Assembly (NCBI GenBank): GCA_964439605.1
Contig: CAYTPC010000070.1
Span: 1 to 12,482, forward strand
Reading direction: 5' to 3'
Length of the DNA stretch: 12,482 bases
From: JAITWT01 sp964439605
GTDB lineage: Bacteria > Pseudomonadota > Gammaproteobacteria > Burkholderiales > Burkholderiaceae_C
The translations under genes and the position numbers were made by a program. The number at the start of each line of letters is the position of its first letter. Positions within the stretch are counted from its first letter, which is position 1. The notes beneath the pieces were generated by a model, which was given only the letters and a program-made list of their open reading frames with translations, made no database searches and was not told the DNA's origin. This document shows, one piece after another, positions 1 through 6,537 of the stretch.

Positions 1-158
1 GCCGCCGCACACGCTGGTGCTGGATCTGAAAAACGTGATCTACGTCGATTCCACCGGCGCCGAGGCGCTGGAGAACCTGCTCAAGACCTGCCGCAAGCAG
101 GGCGTGCGCCTGATCGTCTCGGGCGTGCTGAACCAGCCGCCCGACATCGCCGTGCGCA
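1..158 (+). repeat. Direct repeat copy 1 (STAS-coding), 414-bp tandem duplication
   Basis: Bases 1-158 match 415-572 with one difference (c141 against g555) at a constant offset of 414 bp, which is 138 codons and so in frame. Similarity stops at 159 (a against c573), beside a shared GTGCGCA. The duplicated unit may extend left beyond the window. Confidence 0.95.
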
Positions 159-673
159 ACCGCCTGCCCTACCGCGTCACGCTGGTCGCGGTGTTCCTGC
201 TGACGGTGGTTTTCGATCTGACCGTGGCGGTGGAATTCGGCATCTTCGCCGCCTGCGTGACCTTCATCTATCGCATTTCGAGCCTCACGCGCAGCGAGCG
301 CCTGACCAGCGCCGACTACCCGGAACTGGCCGACGCGCGCCTGCACGCCTGGCGCCTGTACGGCGCGCTGTTCTTCGGCGCCACCAAGCTGCTTGAGCAA
401 CTGGAAGACCGCCTGCCGCCGCACACGCTGGTGCTGGATCTGAAAAACGTGATCTACGTCGATTCCACCGGCGCCGAGGCGCTGGAGAACCTGCTCAAGA
501 CCTGCCGCAAGCAGGGCGTGCGCCTGATCGTCTCGGGCGTGCTGAACCAGCCGCGCGACATCGCCGTGCGCACCGGCCTGCTGGCGCAACTGGCCGCCGG
601 CTCGCCGGACGATGTGCAGCCGGACGTGGCGCACGCCATTCGCAGCGCAGCCCAAGGGCTGCGCGAGCGATGA
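2..673 (+). CDS. SulP-family anion transporter, C-terminal part with duplicated STAS segment (5' partial)
   Basis: The frame is open from the window edge, so the gene starts upstream; 223 residues are visible. SulP proteins are inner-membrane anion (sulfate, bicarbonate or dicarboxylate) transporters with about 10-14 membrane helices followed by a cytoplasmic STAS domain. Here residues 1-52 are the end of a STAS domain (VDSTGAEALE, then VRLIVSG). They run directly into two hydrophobic helices (about 57-92, RVTLVAVFLL and EFGIFAACVTF), and then a full STAS domain follows (about 112-195) with the same VDSTGAEALE motif. This STAS-helices-STAS order is abnormal for the family and comes from an in-frame 414-bp tandem duplication. 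The protein may be non-functional or altered, or the duplication may be an assembly error. It ends 44 bp from the convergent sodC gene. The family call is firm; the substrate is unknown. Confidence 0.85.
   Translation, partial: PPHTLVLDLKNVIYVDSTGAEALENLLKTCRKQGVRLIVSGVLNQPPDIAVRNRLPYRVTLVAVFLLTVVFDLTVAVEFGIFAACVTFIYRISSLTRSERLTSADYPELADARLHAWRLYGALFFGATKLLEQLEDRLPPHTLVLDLKNVIYVDSTGAEALENLLKTCRKQGVRLIVSGVLNQPRDIAVRTGLLAQLAAGSPDDVQPDVAHAIRSAAQGLRER
415..572 (+). repeat. Direct repeat copy 2 (STAS-coding), 414-bp tandem duplication
   Basis: This is the second copy of the segment at 1-158, near-identical at the DNA level. Such identity implies a very recent duplication, ongoing gene conversion or a misassembly. 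This copy leads into the natural C-terminus (RTGLLAQLAAG and onward), so it is probably the ancestral end of the gene. Confidence 0.95.
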
Positions 674-688
674 TTCGACATTGAGCGT

Positions 689-710
689 TGGGCGTTTTCG
701 TCAACGCCCA
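689..710. terminator. Hairpin between convergent genes, possible bidirectional terminator
   Basis: A perfect 8-bp inverted repeat, TGGGCGTT (689-696) and AACGCCCA (703-710), has a 6-base loop. It lies in the 44-bp gap between the convergent stops of the SulP gene and sodC. No clear U-tract follows on either strand, so termination is inferred from position and symmetry. Confidence 0.45.
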
Positions 711-717
711 CAGTCTG

Positions 718-1272
718 TCAGTCCCCTGCGCGAATCACGGCGCAGGCCAGGCGCGGGCCGGCGTTGCCCGTGGGCTGCGCGTTCACGTCGTCCGGGTCGC
801 GGTGCACGATGAGCGACTTGCCGACGATGGCGTCAGGCCCGCTCAGTTTCAGCATCGTGCTGTCAAACGACAACTGCGCCGCGCCGCTGGCGTCGGCCAT
901 CAGTTGCGGCAGATCGCCCATGTGGTGGCTGGGGCCGTTGTACGCACCGTGCGGCGCTCCCGTGGGGTTGAAGTGACCACCGGCGGAACTGAGGTCGGGC
1001 GCGGAGCAATCGCCTTTTTCATGCACGTGGAAGGCGTGCGGGGCATTCGGCTTCAGACCGGTGATGACGCCGCTGACCTTGACCACGTCGCCCTCCTGCG
1101 TGAAGCGGATCGTCCCCTGCACCGGCGCGGCCGCGCTGGGCTGCGGCACGCCGGTGGCCGCCGCCAGTTGCGCGCTGGCGCGCAGGTTGGCCTGCTGGGG
1201 CGCGGCACAGCCCGCCAGAACAGCAACAGCGCAGGCAGCCAGCAAGGCCGGGCGCAATGAAACGATTTTCAT
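718..1272 (-). CDS. sodC: Cu/Zn superoxide dismutase, lipoprotein
   Basis: This enzyme dismutates superoxide to oxygen and hydrogen peroxide in the cell envelope. The 184-residue product starts at the ATG at 1272, chosen over the ATG at 1308 because AAGGAG lies 8 bases upstream and a lipoprotein signal (LLAACAVAVLAGC, lipobox Cys22) begins directly after it. All metal ligands are visible: copper His82, His84, bridging His100 and His157 (HVHEKGDC, GGHFNP, VHRDPDD); zinc His108, His117 and Asp120 (HHMGD). The disulfide pair Cys89 and Cys177 and the substrate-guiding Arg174 (GNAGPRLAC) are present. Length and motif order fit an intact, active bacterial SodC, probably anchored to a membrane facing the periplasm. 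It is transcribed alone and convergent with the SulP gene. Confidence 0.95.
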   Translation of the reverse strand: MKIVSLRPALLAACAVAVLAGCAAPQQANLRASAQLAAATGVPQPSAAAPVQGTIRFTQEGDVVKVSGVITGLKPNAPHAFHVHEKGDCSAPDLSSAGGHFNPTGAPHGAYNGPSHHMGDLPQLMADASGAAQLSFDSTMLKLSGPDAIVGKSLIVHRDPDDVNAQPTGNAGPRLACAVIRAGD

Positions 1273-1280
1273 GGTGAAGA

Positions 1281-1286
1281 CTCCTT
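1281..1286 (-). promoter_or_regulatory. Ribosome binding site deciding the sodC start
   Basis: The minus strand reads AAGGAG, 8 bases before the ATG at 1272. The in-frame ATG at 1308 lies upstream of this site and would put extra residues before the lipoprotein signal, so it is rejected. Confidence 0.8.
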
Positions 1287-1316
1287 GGTGAAGATGAAGG
1301 ACGAACACACCATTCT

Positions 1317-1625
1317 ATGAACGGCGGCCAGTTCGTGCGTGGATGGTCCTTGGACGTGGTGGCGCCGGTAAAGCATGAACTGTTCCAGTCTTCACGGGAT
1401 GACGACGATCGTTTTGTTGTCTTCAAGCAAAACTGAAACGACCTCCCCGAACACGAACTGCCGCCGGAGTCTTTGCCGGACGGCGTGCAGGCACTGTCGG
1501 AGGTGGTGGATTACGCGGATGTGGCGTGCCTGCATGGCGAGCGAGTCAGTGGCGAAGTCTCTGCCGGAGACCTGATCGGAAAACAGTGCGCCTTATTCCA
1601 ATTTGCGTTCAAAACGACAAGAAAG
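1317..1625 (+). pseudogene. Possible broken coding remnant of unknown function
   Basis: One plus-strand frame reads as protein-like, GC3-biased codons from an ATG at 1317 (VRGWSLDVVAPVKHELFQSS, then RFVVFKQN). It meets an in-frame TGA at 1434-1436 and then continues open with plausible codons (ELPPESLPDGVQALSEVVDY) until it runs into the palindromic repeat near 1628. I do not recognise a family. The region also contains the sodC upstream sequence. It may be a decayed gene interrupted by a nonsense mutation and the repeat, or simply open GC-rich DNA. Only the codon pattern supports it. Confidence 0.25.
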
Positions 1626-1627
1626 TC

Positions 1628-1721
1628 GTCATTCTGCGCGGAGCGAAGCGCAGTCGCAGAATCCATGCGGTGCGTCCTCATCGACCGCTGCATGGATTCC
1701 GCGACTTCGCGCGGAATGACG
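1628..1721. repeat. Palindromic intergenic repeat (GTCATTC...GAATGAC type)
   Basis: The outer arms CGTCATTC (1628-1635) and GAATGACG (1714-1721) enclose inner arms CGCAGAATCCATGC (1655-1668) and GCATGGATTCCGCG (1690-1703), which pair at 13 of 14 positions. The whole can fold as a long hairpin. The core resembles dispersed palindromic repeats common in betaproteobacteria, and a similar core recurs at 12393-12476. It lies downstream of the Bug operon on the minus strand, so it could end or stabilise that transcript. Confidence 0.7.
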
Positions 1722-1756
1722 GCGGATATTTTTGTTGTTTTGAAATGGAAATCGAA

Positions 1757-2722
1757 TTATGGCATCTCGATTTTCATCTTCTCGACCACGGTCGCCCACT
1801 TCTCGGTGTTGGAGCGGATCAGTTCGGCGAAGTCCTCGGGCGTACCGCCGCCCGGCTCGGCGCCGTCCTTCCGGTACCAAGCCTGCATTTCCGGCGTCTG
1901 AATGATGGCCTGGACCTCGCGGTTGAGGCGGTCGATGATCGGTCGCGGCGTTCCGGCCGGTGCCAGGATGCCATTCCACGAACTCGATTCGTAGCCAGGG
2001 ACGCTTTCGTTGATGGCTGGAACGTCCGGCAACTGCGCCACTCGTTGCTTGGTGCTGACGCCGATAGCTCGCAACTGGCCCGCCTCGACCATTGGCAGCG
2101 ACGGCGAGATGGTCCCGAACATGAGTTGTACATGGCCCGCGATCACGTCGGCCAATCCCATGCTGTCGCCGCGATACGGCACGTGGACCATGTCGATGCC
2201 GGTGACGAACTTGAACAGTTCGCCGGCCAGATGTCCACCACTGCCCGCGCCTGGCGAGGCGAACGAAAGCTTGCCTGGGTTCGCCTTGGCATATGCGACG
2301 ACATCGGATGCAGTACGGAACGGTGAATTTTTCGGTACAACCAGCACATAGGCTTGGGTCGACGTCAGAATGATCGGTGCCAAGTCGCGCAACGCGACGT
2401 AAGGCAGTTTTTTGTGCAGGCTTGGCGTGATGGCCAGGCTGGCCGAGCCCTGCATGATCGTGTACCCGTCGGGTGGCGACGTCACTGTGGCTTGCGTGCC
2501 AACGATCGTCGCGGCGCCGGGCCGGTTGTCGACCACGATCGGCTGCCCCAAAATTGGCGATAACCTGTTTGCGATCTGGCGCGCCATGATGTCGGTGCCG
2601 CCTCCGGCGGCGAACGGCACGATGAAGCGGATCGGATGATCCGGATAGTCCCCGGCATGCGCGATCGGCACGACCGCCAGCGCCGCGAATGCGAGCACCG
2701 ACGTGACGAGCGCGCGCCTCAC
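1757..2722 (-). CDS. Bug-type tripartite tricarboxylate transporter substrate-binding protein
   Basis: This is a periplasmic solute receptor of the Bug/TctC family, which binds carboxylates and related small molecules. The start is taken as the GTG at 2722, which overlaps the upstream stop as GTGA. It gives a 321-residue protein with a Sec signal (VTSVLAFAALAVVPIAHA, cleavage about residue 23). The ATG at 2764 would add 14 residues read from inside the upstream gene. Family motifs follow in order: YPDHPIRFIVPFAAGGGTD (ligand-site Asp near 44), GQPIVVDNRPGA, PPDGYTIM, VHVPYRG and WNGILAPAGTP. Length is typical. No TctA or TctB membrane genes are in the window; orphan Bug proteins are common in Burkholderiales and may use a distant transporter or act as sensors. 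The ligand is unknown. Confidence 0.92.
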   Translation of the reverse strand: MRRALVTSVLAFAALAVVPIAHAGDYPDHPIRFIVPFAAGGGTDIMARQIANRLSPILGQPIVVDNRPGAATIVGTQATVTSPPDGYTIMQGSASLAITPSLHKKLPYVALRDLAPIILTSTQAYVLVVPKNSPFRTASDVVAYAKANPGKLSFASPGAGSGGHLAGELFKFVTGIDMVHVPYRGDSMGLADVIAGHVQLMFGTISPSLPMVEAGQLRAIGVSTKQRVAQLPDVPAINESVPGYESSSWNGILAPAGTPRPIIDRLNREVQAIIQTPEMQAWYRKDGAEPGGGTPEDFAELIRSNTEKWATVVEKMKIEMP

Positions 2723-3741
2723 CGCTCGATCTTTAGGTTGCCATCCTTGATGACCTTGGCCCATTTTTCAATCTCCTTTTTGATATAGCTGCCGAACTGC
2801 GCCGGACTCATGGCCTGTGCTTCAGCGCCAAGTGCCGTGAGCCGGGTGCGGAATTCAGGATCGGCGACGGCTTGCGCTACCGCGCCGGCGAGCTTGTTGA
2901 CGATGGTCTGGGGCGTGCCGGCGCGCACCAAAATGCCGTTCCACGAGATCGCGGAGACGCCCGGATAGCCAGCCTCGGCGATGGTGGGTACGTCCGGAAG
3001 CGCTTCGAGCCGATGTTCGCCGGTTACGGCGAGCGGCCGCAATTTGCCCGCGTGGATATGCGGCAGCAACGCGAGCGCGGTGCCGAACTCCATGCTGACT
3101 TCGCCCGCGATCAGATCGGTCACGGCCTGTCCGGTGCCTTTGTAGGGAACATGGAGTAGTCTGATTCCGGCTTCGATTTCGAGCAGCATGCCCGCCAAGT
3201 GCGGCGCGCCACCATAGCCAGACGATGCATAGCTGTACTTGCCGGGTTCTCTTTTCGCGGCATCGACCAAATCACGCACTGACCTGAACGGCAGTTTGGG
3301 CGTGACCACGAGTACGTTGGGTGCCAGCGAAACCATGCTTACCGGCGCGAAGTCGGCAATCGGGTCGTAGGGCAGATTGGGAAAGATTGACGGGTTGACA
3401 CCGAACGTGCTCGAACTGCCCATGACCATCGTGTAGCCATCGGGTGCCGATCGGGCTGCGATGGTGGTGCCGATCACGCCGCTGCCACCATCGCGGTTGT
3501 CGACCACGATTTGCTGACCGAGCGTCTGCGACATGCTTTCGGCAATGAGGCGTGATGCAACGTCGACGCTGCCGCCGGGCGCGAACGGGCAGACGAAGCG
3601 GATCGGTTTGCTCGGGTAGCTCGAGACTTGGGCTTGGGCCATCAGTTGCGGCGCGGCGAGCAGCGCGGGCAGCCCCGCAATCAACGTGCGGCGCTGGCGT
3701 AAAACGCGTGCGTCAATGAGGTTGCACCTTGCTTTTCTCAT
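2719..3741 (-). CDS. Bug-type tripartite tricarboxylate transporter substrate-binding protein
   Basis: This is the first gene of the minus-strand pair and a paralogue of the next. The ATG at 3741 gives 340 residues with a leader RQRRTLIAGLPALLAAPQLM and an Ala-rich cleavage region near residue 38. The upstream ATG at 3900 would add 53 residues lacking any Bug similarity, so it is rejected; no strong ribosome site marks either start. Motifs: YPSKPIRFVCPFAPGGSVD (Asp60), GQQIVVDNRDGG, APDGYTMV, LHVPYKG and WNGILVRAGTP. The twin Arg before the hydrophobic stretch is only weakly Tat-like, so export may be by Sec or Tat. Its stop overlaps the next gene's GTG by 4 bp, implying coupled translation. 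It is transcribed divergently from the CoA-pathway operon, which suggests it captures that pathway's substrate. Confidence 0.9.
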   Translation of the reverse strand: MRKARCNLIDARVLRQRRTLIAGLPALLAAPQLMAQAQVSSYPSKPIRFVCPFAPGGSVDVASRLIAESMSQTLGQQIVVDNRDGGSGVIGTTIAARSAPDGYTMVMGSSSTFGVNPSIFPNLPYDPIADFAPVSMVSLAPNVLVVTPKLPFRSVRDLVDAAKREPGKYSYASSGYGGAPHLAGMLLEIEAGIRLLHVPYKGTGQAVTDLIAGEVSMEFGTALALLPHIHAGKLRPLAVTGEHRLEALPDVPTIAEAGYPGVSAISWNGILVRAGTPQTIVNKLAGAVAQAVADPEFRTRLTALGAEAQAMSPAQFGSYIKKEIEKWAKVIKDGNLKIER

Positions 3742-3823
3742 GTCTACCGACTCTATCAGCCCAAAGAGGAAACCGATCAGGGTAATCACCAATTGCGGTT
3801 CCATGATATGGGAAATAGGGATT

Positions 3824-3836
3824 GCACAGGTTGTGC
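3824..3836. promoter_or_regulatory. Small perfect dyad, candidate operator
   Basis: GCACA (3824-3828) and TGTGC (3832-3836) form perfect 5-bp arms around a 3-base centre in the divergent control region. A regulator could bind here, but dyads this short also arise by chance. Confidence 0.3.
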
Positions 3837-3860
3837 TATTCAAAAGTTCCACTTTATGAA
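3831..3860 (+). promoter_or_regulatory. Weak sigma70-like promoter candidate for the catabolic operon
   Basis: TTGTGC (3831-3836) and TATGAA (3855-3860) are separated by 18 bases, matching the -35 and -10 consensus at 3 and 4 of 6 positions. A second -10-like hexamer, TATACT (3891-3896), has no good -35 partner. This match is poor on sequence alone. Confidence 0.2.
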
Positions 3861-3862
3861 AC
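3846..3862. promoter_or_regulatory. Imperfect palindrome, candidate IclR-type operator
   Basis: GTTCCA-CTTTA-TGAAAC has arms that match at 5 of 6 positions. Flanking bases extend the symmetry to CAAAAGTTCC (3841-3850) against GAAACTTTGG (3858-3867), 8 of 10. IclR-family regulators often bind short palindromes of this size near the promoter. It covers the candidate -10 hexamer at 3855-3860, which would fit repression. No experimental site is known to me. Confidence 0.3.
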
Positions 3863-3917
3863 TTTGGATTCATTGAAGGCGTCCTGCACCTATACTTCAA
3901 CGCTGCCCATACAAGTC

Positions 3918-3923
3918 GAAGGA
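3918..3923 (+). promoter_or_regulatory. Ribosome binding site deciding a TTG start
   Basis: GAAGGA ends 6 bases before the TTG at 3930. This spacing, and the typical acyl-CoA dehydrogenase N-terminus that follows, support TTG over the in-frame ATG at 3822. Confidence 0.65.
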
Positions 3924-3929
3924 ACAGGT

Positions 3930-5069
3930 TTGAATTTCAATCTGAACGAGGAACAAAAGCTGGTCCAGCAAGAGGCGCGTCGCATCGGTCGCGGCGTGCT
4001 GGCCGAGAAGGCGGCGCGCTGGGATCGCAACGCCGAAGTGCCGTGGGAAAACATCCGGCTGCTGGCCAAGGCTGGGTACATGGGCACGGTGGTGCCGGAA
4101 TCGCTGGGCGGCGCAGGTGCCAGCTTGATGGACTTGGTGCTGATCCTTGAGGAGTTGGCTTGGGGCTGCGTCAGCTCGGCGCTTTACGTGTTCAGTTCGA
4201 ACGCACACGCGAACCGCATCGTCCAACTCGGCAATGAGGAGCAGCGGCAGCGCTTCGTGCCGCGTATCGCCAGCGGCGAGATTCTCCCCAGCCACGCGAT
4301 GAGCGAGCCGCAGGCCGGCTCTGACGCAACCCGGTTGCGCACGACGGCCATCGAGCGCGGCGAGCACTACATCGTCAACGGTACCAAGTGCTGGATCTCG
4401 CGCGGAGCTGTTGCCAGGCTGTTTCTCGTCAATGTGCGTTTCGGTGCCGATCCCGGCGCTGAAAAGGGTCTGCTTCTTGTCGAGCGCGACACGCCTGGCT
4501 TCACCGTCGGCAAGATCGAGCCTTTGATGGGCCACCGCGGCAGCCCGTCGACCGAATTAATCTTCGAGGACTGCGCGGTTCCCAAGGAGAACCGCATGTC
4601 CGAAGGCGGGTTCTCGTCGTCGATCATGTCAATGAGCTTTTCGCGCTGCTGCAACGCAGCGATGGCCATCGGCGCCGCGCAGCGCGCGTTCGACGAGGCT
4701 TGCGAGTACATCAAGGCGCGCGAGGCTTTCGGCAAGCACCTGTCGGACTTTCAGGGGCTGCGCTGGATGGTCGCCGACATGCGCGTCAAGCTCGACGCCG
4801 CGCGGCTGCTGATTTGGCGCGCGGCGTCCAATGCTTCTTCGGGCATGCCGTCGGACTATGAGGCCGGCGTTGCCAAAACCTTTGCCAACGAAGCCTCGCT
4901 GCAAATCGCCACGGATGCCATGCAGTTGCTTGGCGCCAACGGCATCTCCTGCGAATATCCTCTTGAGCGTATCTATCGCGACATTCGCGCGTTTTCAATC
5001 GCCGGCGGGACGACGCAGATCCAACGCAATCTGATCGCGCGCAAGGTGCTCGGCGCGCGCGCATACTGA
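3930..5069 (+). CDS. Acyl-CoA dehydrogenase family flavoprotein, atypical active site
   Basis: These cytoplasmic FAD enzymes normally oxidise acyl-CoA to the 2,3-enoyl-CoA. From the TTG at 3930 the protein has 379 residues, the usual family length, beginning NFNLNEEQKLVQQEARR. Domains: N-terminal helices to about 120; beta domain with MSEPQAGSDA (124-133) and CWISRG (154-159), which contact flavin and substrate; C-terminal helical domain with REAFGKHLSDFQG (264-276) and GGTTQIQRNLIARKVLG (359-375). The Glu normally found before GT near the C-terminus is Gly359. The alternative Glu of isovaleryl-CoA dehydrogenase-like enzymes aligns with Ser238. It may therefore use another base, be a non-catalytic partner, or run an unusual reaction. 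It is the first gene of the catabolic operon, 103 bp before the next. Family certain, substrate unknown. Confidence 0.93.
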   Translation: MNFNLNEEQKLVQQEARRIGRGVLAEKAARWDRNAEVPWENIRLLAKAGYMGTVVPESLGGAGASLMDLVLILEELAWGCVSSALYVFSSNAHANRIVQLGNEEQRQRFVPRIASGEILPSHAMSEPQAGSDATRLRTTAIERGEHYIVNGTKCWISRGAVARLFLVNVRFGADPGAEKGLLLVERDTPGFTVGKIEPLMGHRGSPSTELIFEDCAVPKENRMSEGGFSSSIMSMSFSRCCNAAMAIGAAQRAFDEACEYIKAREAFGKHLSDFQGLRWMVADMRVKLDAARLLIWRAASNASSGMPSDYEAGVAKTFANEASLQIATDAMQLLGANGISCEYPLERIYRDIRAFSIAGGTTQIQRNLIARKVLGARAY

Positions 5070-5070
5070 C

Positions 5071-5145
5071 CCTGAGAACAGCAGCAGACAACTCTTTGAC
5101 CTTCGCGACTTCATATGAGAACTGCGTTCAACTGCTGTTTTCAGG
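5071..5145 (+). repeat. Inverted repeat able to form a 14-bp RNA stem
   Basis: CCTGAGAACAGCAG (5071-5084) pairs with CTGCTGTTTTCAGG (5132-5145) at 13 positions plus one G-U pair, enclosing 47 bases. It begins one base after the acyl-CoA dehydrogenase stop and fills most of the only gap in the operon. It could set mRNA stability or act as an attenuator. There is no U-tract after it, so it is not a standard terminator. Confidence 0.6.
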
Positions 5146-5172
5146 CTGGCTGAAGAAACCGGTGCAATTTCC

Positions 5173-6537
5173 ATGACAAACCCCACGATCACGAGCCGCC
5201 TCGCGCAGTTCGTTCTCCGAACCGATCTCGAATTTCCAGAGCCTGTGCTCTCCAGTGCGGCTTTGCAGATAGGCGACACCGTTGGCTGTGCACTGGCTGG
5301 GCTGGCCGAGCCGGCCAGTCGTATCGCTGCCGCCTGGGTTGAACAGTTGCAGGCGCGAGCGCAAGCCAGCGTCTGGGGGCGACCTATCGGTGGACCGCCA
5401 ACCGATGTTGCATTGGCCAACGGCGTGGCCGCCCATGCGCTGGACTTCGACGACAGCCTGCCGACGATGCGTGGCCACCCTGGCGCCGTACTCGTGCCAG
5501 CGGCGCTGGCGGTAGCCGAAACCCAGGCCAGCAGCGGACGCGAGGTGCTCCAGGCCATGGCGGTGGGACTCAATGTCGGCGGCCTGCTCGGTCGCCTGAT
5601 CGGCGAGGGACACTATTTGCGCGGTTGGCACATGACGGCGACGGTAGGCGCGTTCACCGCGACCGCGGTTGCAGCACGGCTGATGCGGCTGTCGGTCGAC
5701 CAACTGCGCGCGGCTTGGGGATTGGCGGCTTCGCAGTCGTCCGGGCTGGTGCGCAACTTTGGCACCATGACCAAGCCTTTTCACGCCGGCCATGCGGCGC
5801 GCACCGGCATCGCCTCGGCTTGGATGGCGCGTGAAGGTTTCACCGCCTGGCGGGATATCTTCGATGGTGAACGCAGCTTCGTGCGGACCTATGGTGCAGG
5901 AGACGGTGACAACGCCGAGGCGCTGCTGGCTGAGCTTGGTACAAGCTGGGCCGCACAAACGCCGGGCATCTACGTCAAGCGCTGGCCCTGCTGTTACTGC
6001 AACCACCGCGCCATTGGCGGTCTGCAGGAGCTGATGGCCAGCGAGGGTATCCGGGCCGCAGACATAGAGGCCATCGAGGTTGGCTTCCTGCCAGGCAGCG
6101 ACGACGCACTGATCGCCTCGAACCCGAAGACCGGTCTCGAAGCCAAGTTCAGTATCGAGTACACGGCCGCAGCGACCGTGCTCGATGGCGACCTGACGAT
6201 CGACAGCTTTACCGACGAATGCGTGCAGCGTCCCGAGATTCAGGCGCTGATGCCCAAGGTGCGCCGCTATCGTATCGAAGCCGACGGCATCTGGTCCGGT
6301 ACGAAAGGCTACACCGACATCGCGGTGCAGACCCGCAAGGGCCGCTACGAGCGCCGCATCGAGCGCACGCCGGGCTCGCCGACGTGGCCGCTGACCGCCG
6401 AGCAACACCGCGCCAAGTTCATCGGCAACTCGGCGCGCGCGATAGGCGCCGATCGCGCTGGCCGGCTCTATGAGCGGCTGATGGGGCTTGCGAATGAGTT
6501 GTCGGTAGCCGCTGTGCTCCGCGAGGCCGCGGCATGA
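5173..6537 (+). CDS. MmgE/PrpD family protein (first copy)
   Basis: The family includes 2-methylcitrate dehydratase PrpD and cis-aconitate decarboxylase; members dehydrate, hydrate or decarboxylate polycarboxylates without a metal. The 454-residue protein has the family landmarks in order: HALDFDDS (88-95), GHPGAV (101-106), GWHMTATVG (151-159), RNFGTMTKPFHAG (194-206), WPCCYCNHRAIGG (271-283) and LEAKFSIEYTAA. Acid, His and Lys positions matching the cis-aconitate decarboxylase pocket (Asp91-94, His102, His153, Lys201, His278) are kept; the usual Thr after DFDD is Ser95. It looks active, but the reaction is not readable. The ATG at 5173 has no strong ribosome site. Its stop overlaps the next gene as ATGA. 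A second member ends the operon. Confidence 0.9.
   Translation: MTNPTITSRLAQFVLRTDLEFPEPVLSSAALQIGDTVGCALAGLAEPASRIAAAWVEQLQARAQASVWGRPIGGPPTDVALANGVAAHALDFDDSLPTMRGHPGAVLVPAALAVAETQASSGREVLQAMAVGLNVGGLLGRLIGEGHYLRGWHMTATVGAFTATAVAARLMRLSVDQLRAAWGLAASQSSGLVRNFGTMTKPFHAGHAARTGIASAWMAREGFTAWRDIFDGERSFVRTYGAGDGDNAEALLAELGTSWAAQTPGIYVKRWPCCYCNHRAIGGLQELMASEGIRAADIEAIEVGFLPGSDDALIASNPKTGLEAKFSIEYTAAATVLDGDLTIDSFTDECVQRPEIQALMPKVRRYRIEADGIWSGTKGYTDIAVQTRKGRYERRIERTPGSPTWPLTAEQHRAKFIGNSARAIGADRAGRLYERLMGLANELSVAAVLREAAA

Larger units (their letters stand above)
3742..3929. promoter_or_regulatory. Divergent control region between Bug genes and catabolic operon
   Basis: This 188-bp gap separates the divergent starts and is visibly more AT-rich than the genes. 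It holds several short dyads: CCAT-GAT-ATGG (3801-3811), GCACA-GGT-TGTGC (3824-3836) and a GTTCCA/TGAAAC pair (3846-3862). It probably holds both promoters and the site for the IclR-type regulator encoded in the operon. The position is certain; the function is inferred. Confidence 0.6.

Noticed and set aside
3742..3900. ATG at 3900 as the start of the first Bug gene
   Set aside because: It would bury the export signal behind 53 unrelated residues and cover the divergent promoter region.
3822..3929. ATG at 3822 as the start of the acyl-CoA dehydrogenase gene
   Set aside because: The 36 extra residues have no family similarity and would cover the control region; TTG at 3930 has a ribosome site and gives the normal family N-terminus and length.
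5096..5119. Promoter inside the 103-bp gap, from TTGACC at 5096-5101
   Set aside because: The -35 match is good, but the only -10-like hexamer (TATGAG, 5114-5119) is just 12 bases away and no partner is found at 16-18 bases.
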